Assembly (NCBI GenBank): GCA_003662645.1
Contig: QMYL01000032.1
Coordinates: forward strand, 1-8,525
Direction of reading: 5' to 3'
DNA length: 8,525 nt
Origin: Candidatus Bathyarchaeota archaeon
GTDB taxonomy: Archaea; Thermoproteota; Bathyarchaeia; Bathyarchaeales; B26-1
A program made the position numbers and the translations under genes. The notes under the pieces were generated by a model that was not told the DNA's origin, searched no databases, and was given only the letters and a program-made list of their open reading frames with translations. Of this stretch, positions 5,381 to 8,525 are shown piece after piece; position 1 is the stretch's first letter, and each line of letters opens with the position of its first letter.

Positions 5381-6892
5381 ATGGTTGAGATCAGAGAGAA
5401 CGAGTGGAGAACTATCATGGCCCTTAAGGAGGCTGGTGGACGTAGAACCGTAGACGACATAGTGAACTCCACCGGGCTGAACTATGCATCTGTGATGCGC
5501 GCAGCCCTCTCTCTGAAGGAGAGGAACCTGATAGAGATTAGCGAGGAGAAGAGAACTAAGATATCCCTGAATGAGGAGGGTAGGGAATACGCCGAAAAGG
5601 GGCTTCCCGAGAGGAGGCTCGTTGAGGCTCTAAGGAGGATGGGCGGCTCAGCATCGATGGATGACGTTGCGAAGGCTGTAGGGATAAACAGAAAGATGCT
5701 CGTCATAGCCCTGGGATGGCTGAGCAGAAAGGGCTGGGGGAAGATAAAGAAGAGGGAGCGAACCCTGGAGATGTTGAAGGAGCCCACGCAAGGCCCCGAT
5801 GAGAGGCTCCTCCTACTCCTAAAAGAGCATGGCTCCCTCATAGTTGAGAGGCTTGATGAAGAACTCCGGGAAGCCTACCAGACCTTGAAGAGTAGGAGGA
5901 TACTAAACGTCGATGAGGAGACGATCCGGGAGCTCAAGCTTACCGATGACGGGTGGCGGCTCCTCGAGAGGGGTATAGAAGCAGTGGAGGAGGTGAGCCA
6001 GCTCACACCTGAGATGATAGTCAGCGGTAGGTGGAGGAGGCTAAAACTGCGCAGGTACAATATAAAGGCGCCAACGGTTAGGGTCTGGCCGGGAAAGAAG
6101 CACCCGTACCTCAGGTTCCTGGATGAACTGAAGGAGAAGCTTATCGCCTTAGGCTTCAAGGAGATGACGGGGCCGATCGTTGAGTTGAGCTTCTTCAACT
6201 GTGACGCCCTCTACATGCCCCAGGATCACCCAGCCCGTGAAGTCCATGATATGTACTTCATCAAGGAGCCGACCTACGGGAGTCTCGACCGCTATAGGGA
6301 GTTCTTGATGAATGTGAAGGAGACCCACGAGAACGGGTGGAAGACGGGCTCAAAGGGTTGGGGTTACGCCTTCTCCATCGACGAGGCGAGGAGGTTGATG
6401 CTTAGAAGCCAAACGACGGCTGTGAGTGTGAGGATGCTCCTGAGCGATGAGCTTGAAATACCGGGTAAGTACTTCGCGATAGCTAGGTGTTACAGGCCGG
6501 ATGTGATAGACAAGACTCACCTGACGGAGTTCAACCAGATAGAGGGTATAGTGGTCGGTGAGGGTCTAACCCTACGTGATCTATTGGGTATACTCGAGCG
6601 TTTCGCCCTGGAGATAGCCGAGGCTGAGAGGGTTAAGTTCAGACCTGGATACTTCCCCTTCACGGAGCCAAGCGTAGAGCTCCACGCATATAAGGAGGGC
6701 TCAGGATGGCTTGAGTTCGGCGGAGCCGGGATATTCAGGCCCGAAGTTACACTTCCCTTGGGGATAGATGTCCCGGTCCTGGCGTGGGGCTTAGGCGTGG
6801 ATAGAATATTCATGATGAGGAGCGGAATAGACGACATAAGATACCTATTCACGCAAGACCTGGAGTGGTTGAGGAGGCAAGAGGTGGTTTAG
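5381..6892 (+). CDS. pheS: Phenylalanyl-tRNA synthetase alpha subunit
   Basis: This 503-residue protein is the catalytic subunit of the alpha2-beta2 enzyme that charges tRNA-Phe. The first 200 or so residues are three winged-helix-like DNA/RNA-binding modules (about 5-65, 70-120, 135-190), typical of archaeal and eukaryal PheS in place of the bacterial coiled coil. The class II core follows. Motif 1 lies around GFKEMTGP (258) with PQDHPAR at 280-286. Motif 2 is ARCYRPDVIDKTHLTEFNQ, with its first Arg at 369. Motif 3 is GLGVDR, ending at R475 and preceded by the LEFGGAGIFRPEV phenylalanine-pocket segment. No key residue appears missing. GTG at 5378 and ATG at 5381 are adjacent in-frame starts; I prefer the ATG because GGGGGTT (5369-5375) then sits at normal spacing, and the difference is one residue. 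The stop codon is followed directly by pheT. Confidence 0.97.
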   Translation: MVEIRENEWRTIMALKEAGGRRTVDDIVNSTGLNYASVMRAALSLKERNLIEISEEKRTKISLNEEGREYAEKGLPERRLVEALRRMGGSASMDDVAKAVGINRKMLVIALGWLSRKGWGKIKKRERTLEMLKEPTQGPDERLLLLLKEHGSLIVERLDEELREAYQTLKSRRILNVDEETIRELKLTDDGWRLLERGIEAVEEVSQLTPEMIVSGRWRRLKLRRYNIKAPTVRVWPGKKHPYLRFLDELKEKLIALGFKEMTGPIVELSFFNCDALYMPQDHPAREVHDMYFIKEPTYGSLDRYREFLMNVKETHENGWKTGSKGWGYAFSIDEARRLMLRSQTTAVSVRMLLSDELEIPGKYFAIARCYRPDVIDKTHLTEFNQIEGIVVGEGLTLRDLLGILERFALEIAEAERVKFRPGYFPFTEPSVELHAYKEGSGWLEFGGAGIFRPEVTLPLGIDVPVLAWGLGVDRIFMMRSGIDDIRYLFTQDLEWLRRQEVV

Positions 6893-8525
6893 ATGCCGAC
6901 TATAGAGATCTATAGAGAGGACCTCGAGGGGCTACTCGGAATGAGATTACCGAGCGACGTCGAGGAATTGGATGAAATCCTCTCCTACGTGAAGGGTGAG
7001 GTGAAACTCATCGATGAGGAAGAGCTCACAATAGAGCTTCAGGATACAAACCGCCCAGACCTGTGGTGCGTCGAGGGTTTAGCTAGGGCTTTGAGGGGTT
7101 TCCTAGGTATAGAGACTGGTTTGAAGAGATACAAGGTGGCCGGTGAATCCGGTGTCGAGGTCCTTGTTGATGAAAGATTAAAAACAATACGGCCCTACAT
7201 AGCTTGTTCAGTCGTCAAGGAGGTTGAGATTGACGACAAGGTGATACGTCAACTTATGCACCTGCAGGATAAGATGGACCAGACCTATGGTAGGCAGAGG
7301 AGGAGGACATCGATAGGTCTCTACAATTTTGACTTGGTCACACCTCCGCTCAGGTATGGGGTCTCGAAGCCGGATGAGGTGAGCTTCGTACCACTTGAGT
7401 TCGAGGAGGAGCTGACCCTAAGGGAGATACTGGAGAAGCATCCAAAGGGGATAGAGTATGGGCATATAGTTCGTCACCACCCTGTCTGGCCCATATTCAT
7501 GGATTCTAAGGGTAAGGTTCTATCCTTCCCACCCATCATAAACTCGAACGACCTGGGTAGAATAACCGAGGAGACTAGGAACGTCCTCGTCGAGGTTACA
7601 GGGACCAGCTTCGAGACTGTCCTCTACACCTTGACGAATATAACGCTGTCCCTAGCCGACCGTGGAGGGGTCATATATTCAGCTAAGATACACTACCCAT
7701 ACGAGGGTGGGATGGAAGTCACAACACCAAAACTGGAGACCGAAACCCTAAACATCGAGGTGGATTACATCCGTGGTATACTCGGCATAGACCTGAAGCC
7801 TACGGAGATCGTGGAACTCCTAGAGAAGGCGCGTTATGGTGTGGTTAACGCGGACAGCCGGAGCGTAACAGTTGAGGTTCCATGTTATAGGGTGGACATA
7901 ATGCACCCGATCGATGTAGTTGAGGATATAGCCATAGCCTACAACTATAACAAGATCAAACCTAGGTGGCCGCAGCTATCAACTGTTGGTGGCAAATCGC
8001 CGGATGCGGGGCTGCGCGACGCCGTCCGCGAGATCATGATAGGCCTAGGATACCAGGAGATACTCTCCTTTACCATGACGAACCTAACGAAGCTGTTCGG
8101 TTTGATGAATATAGAGCCCACCAAGGTCGTTGAGGTGTCAAACCCGAAGATAAGCTATCTCACATGCTTGAGAAACTGGCTTCTCCCAAGCCTTATGGAA
8201 TTCCTAAGCCACAACTTACACGTGGAGTATCCGCAGAGGATCTTCGAGGTTGGATATTGCGTAGTCTATGATCAGGAAGTTGAGAATAAAACTAAGGATG
8301 TTGAGAAGCTCGCCTGTGCGACCGCCCACTCGAATGCGAGCTTTACGGAGGCTAGGTCGACGCTTGACGCCCTCTTGAGGAGCTTAGGTTTGGAGTTTCA
8401 AGTTGAGGAGGTTGAGCATGGAAGCTTCATCGATGGTAGGGTGGGTAAGATCGTTATCAACGGGAAGGATGTGGGTTTAATAGGGGAGGTGCATCCCCAA
8501 GTTCTAGAGAATTGGGGGCTTGAGA
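6893..8525 (+). CDS. pheT: Phenylalanyl-tRNA synthetase beta subunit (3' end cut by window edge)
   Basis: The frame stays open through 544 codons to the right edge. Archaeal PheT is usually about 550 residues and ends shortly after the GEVHPQVLENWGLE segment seen here, so only roughly 10-15 residues should be missing. This is the short archaeal/eukaryal type, without the bacterial N-terminal EMAP-like and C-terminal anticodon-binding domains. The B3/B4 region, which carries the editing activity, covers about residues 80-280 and includes FPPIINSNDLGRITEETRN (about 212-230). The B5 domain holds the acidic motif RVDIMHPIDVVEDIAIAYNY (333-352). The catalytic-like core begins at about 370, with LRNWLLPSL (426-434) at the alpha-subunit interface. 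The ATG directly abuts the pheS stop with no gap, and GAGGTGG (6881-6887), inside the end of pheS, is its ribosome binding site. The two subunits should therefore be co-transcribed and translationally coupled. Confidence 0.95.
   Translation, partial: MPTIEIYREDLEGLLGMRLPSDVEELDEILSYVKGEVKLIDEEELTIELQDTNRPDLWCVEGLARALRGFLGIETGLKRYKVAGESGVEVLVDERLKTIRPYIACSVVKEVEIDDKVIRQLMHLQDKMDQTYGRQRRRTSIGLYNFDLVTPPLRYGVSKPDEVSFVPLEFEEELTLREILEKHPKGIEYGHIVRHHPVWPIFMDSKGKVLSFPPIINSNDLGRITEETRNVLVEVTGTSFETVLYTLTNITLSLADRGGVIYSAKIHYPYEGGMEVTTPKLETETLNIEVDYIRGILGIDLKPTEIVELLEKARYGVVNADSRSVTVEVPCYRVDIMHPIDVVEDIAIAYNYNKIKPRWPQLSTVGGKSPDAGLRDAVREIMIGLGYQEILSFTMTNLTKLFGLMNIEPTKVVEVSNPKISYLTCLRNWLLPSLMEFLSHNLHVEYPQRIFEVGYCVVYDQEVENKTKDVEKLACATAHSNASFTEARSTLDALLRSLGLEFQVEEVEHGSFIDGRVGKIVINGKDVGLIGEVHPQVLENWGLE

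Noticed and set aside
5482..6852. Minus-strand open frames opposite pheS
   Set aside because: All lie opposite a complete, well-conserved PheS; their Ser/Pro-rich content is typical of antisense reading.
1..8525. Mobile element, CRISPR array or defence system
   Set aside because: No transposase, integrase, regularly spaced repeats, toxin-antitoxin pair or defence genes are present. The MazG-like protein is a housekeeping-type pyrophosphohydrolase, unrelated to the MazEF toxin-antitoxin pair, and no toxin is beside it.

Overview
The window is archaeal. The main evidence is an archaeal/eukaryal-type FEN-1 flap endonuclease with a C-terminal PCNA-binding tail, archaeal-type phenylalanyl-tRNA synthetase genes (PheS with an N-terminal winged-helix array, and a short PheT of about 550 residues), TATA-like boxes about 25 bases upstream of expected transcription starts, and GGTGA/GGAGG-type ribosome binding sites. 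Arginine codons are mostly AGG/AGA and isoleucine is often ATA, which fits a thermophile. My guess is a member of the TACK group, but the sequence does not let me name the lineage. Base and codon composition look uniform, and I see no IS element, CRISPR array, tRNA or rRNA.

Layout: the left part (1-1836) is on the minus strand. In transcription order it holds a multi-pass membrane protein with a C-terminal zinc ribbon, a MazG-like nucleotide pyrophosphohydrolase, and the first 148 codons of an enolase-superfamily sugar-acid dehydratase closest to D-galactonate dehydratase (DgoD). The dehydratase runs off the left edge and is easy to miss because its start is TTG. From 1924 to the right end all genes are on the plus strand: FEN-1, a 12-helix-type MFS transporter, a beta-hydroxyacid dehydrogenase (HIBADH/tartronate-semialdehyde-reductase family), and the pheS-pheT operon. 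PheT is cut by the right edge only a few codons from its expected end.

How the genes relate: pheS and pheT abut (TAG followed directly by ATG) and encode the two subunits of one enzyme. FEN-1 is a replication/repair gene standing alone behind an 87-bp divergent intergenic region, in which one near-symmetric TATA box could serve both directions. The dehydratase, MFS carrier and hydroxyacid dehydrogenase could all belong to sugar-acid uptake and breakdown, but they are not in one operon and the link is only suggestive. The most interesting non-coding signals are small dyads at promoter positions: two tandem palindromes before the mazG-like gene, one dyad between TATA box and start of a probably leaderless MFS gene, and an imperfect dyad in the roughly 200-bp leader of pheST. 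I found no convincing novel multi-gene system; this is mostly ordinary archaeal chromosome with a few regulatory and start-site points worth checking.
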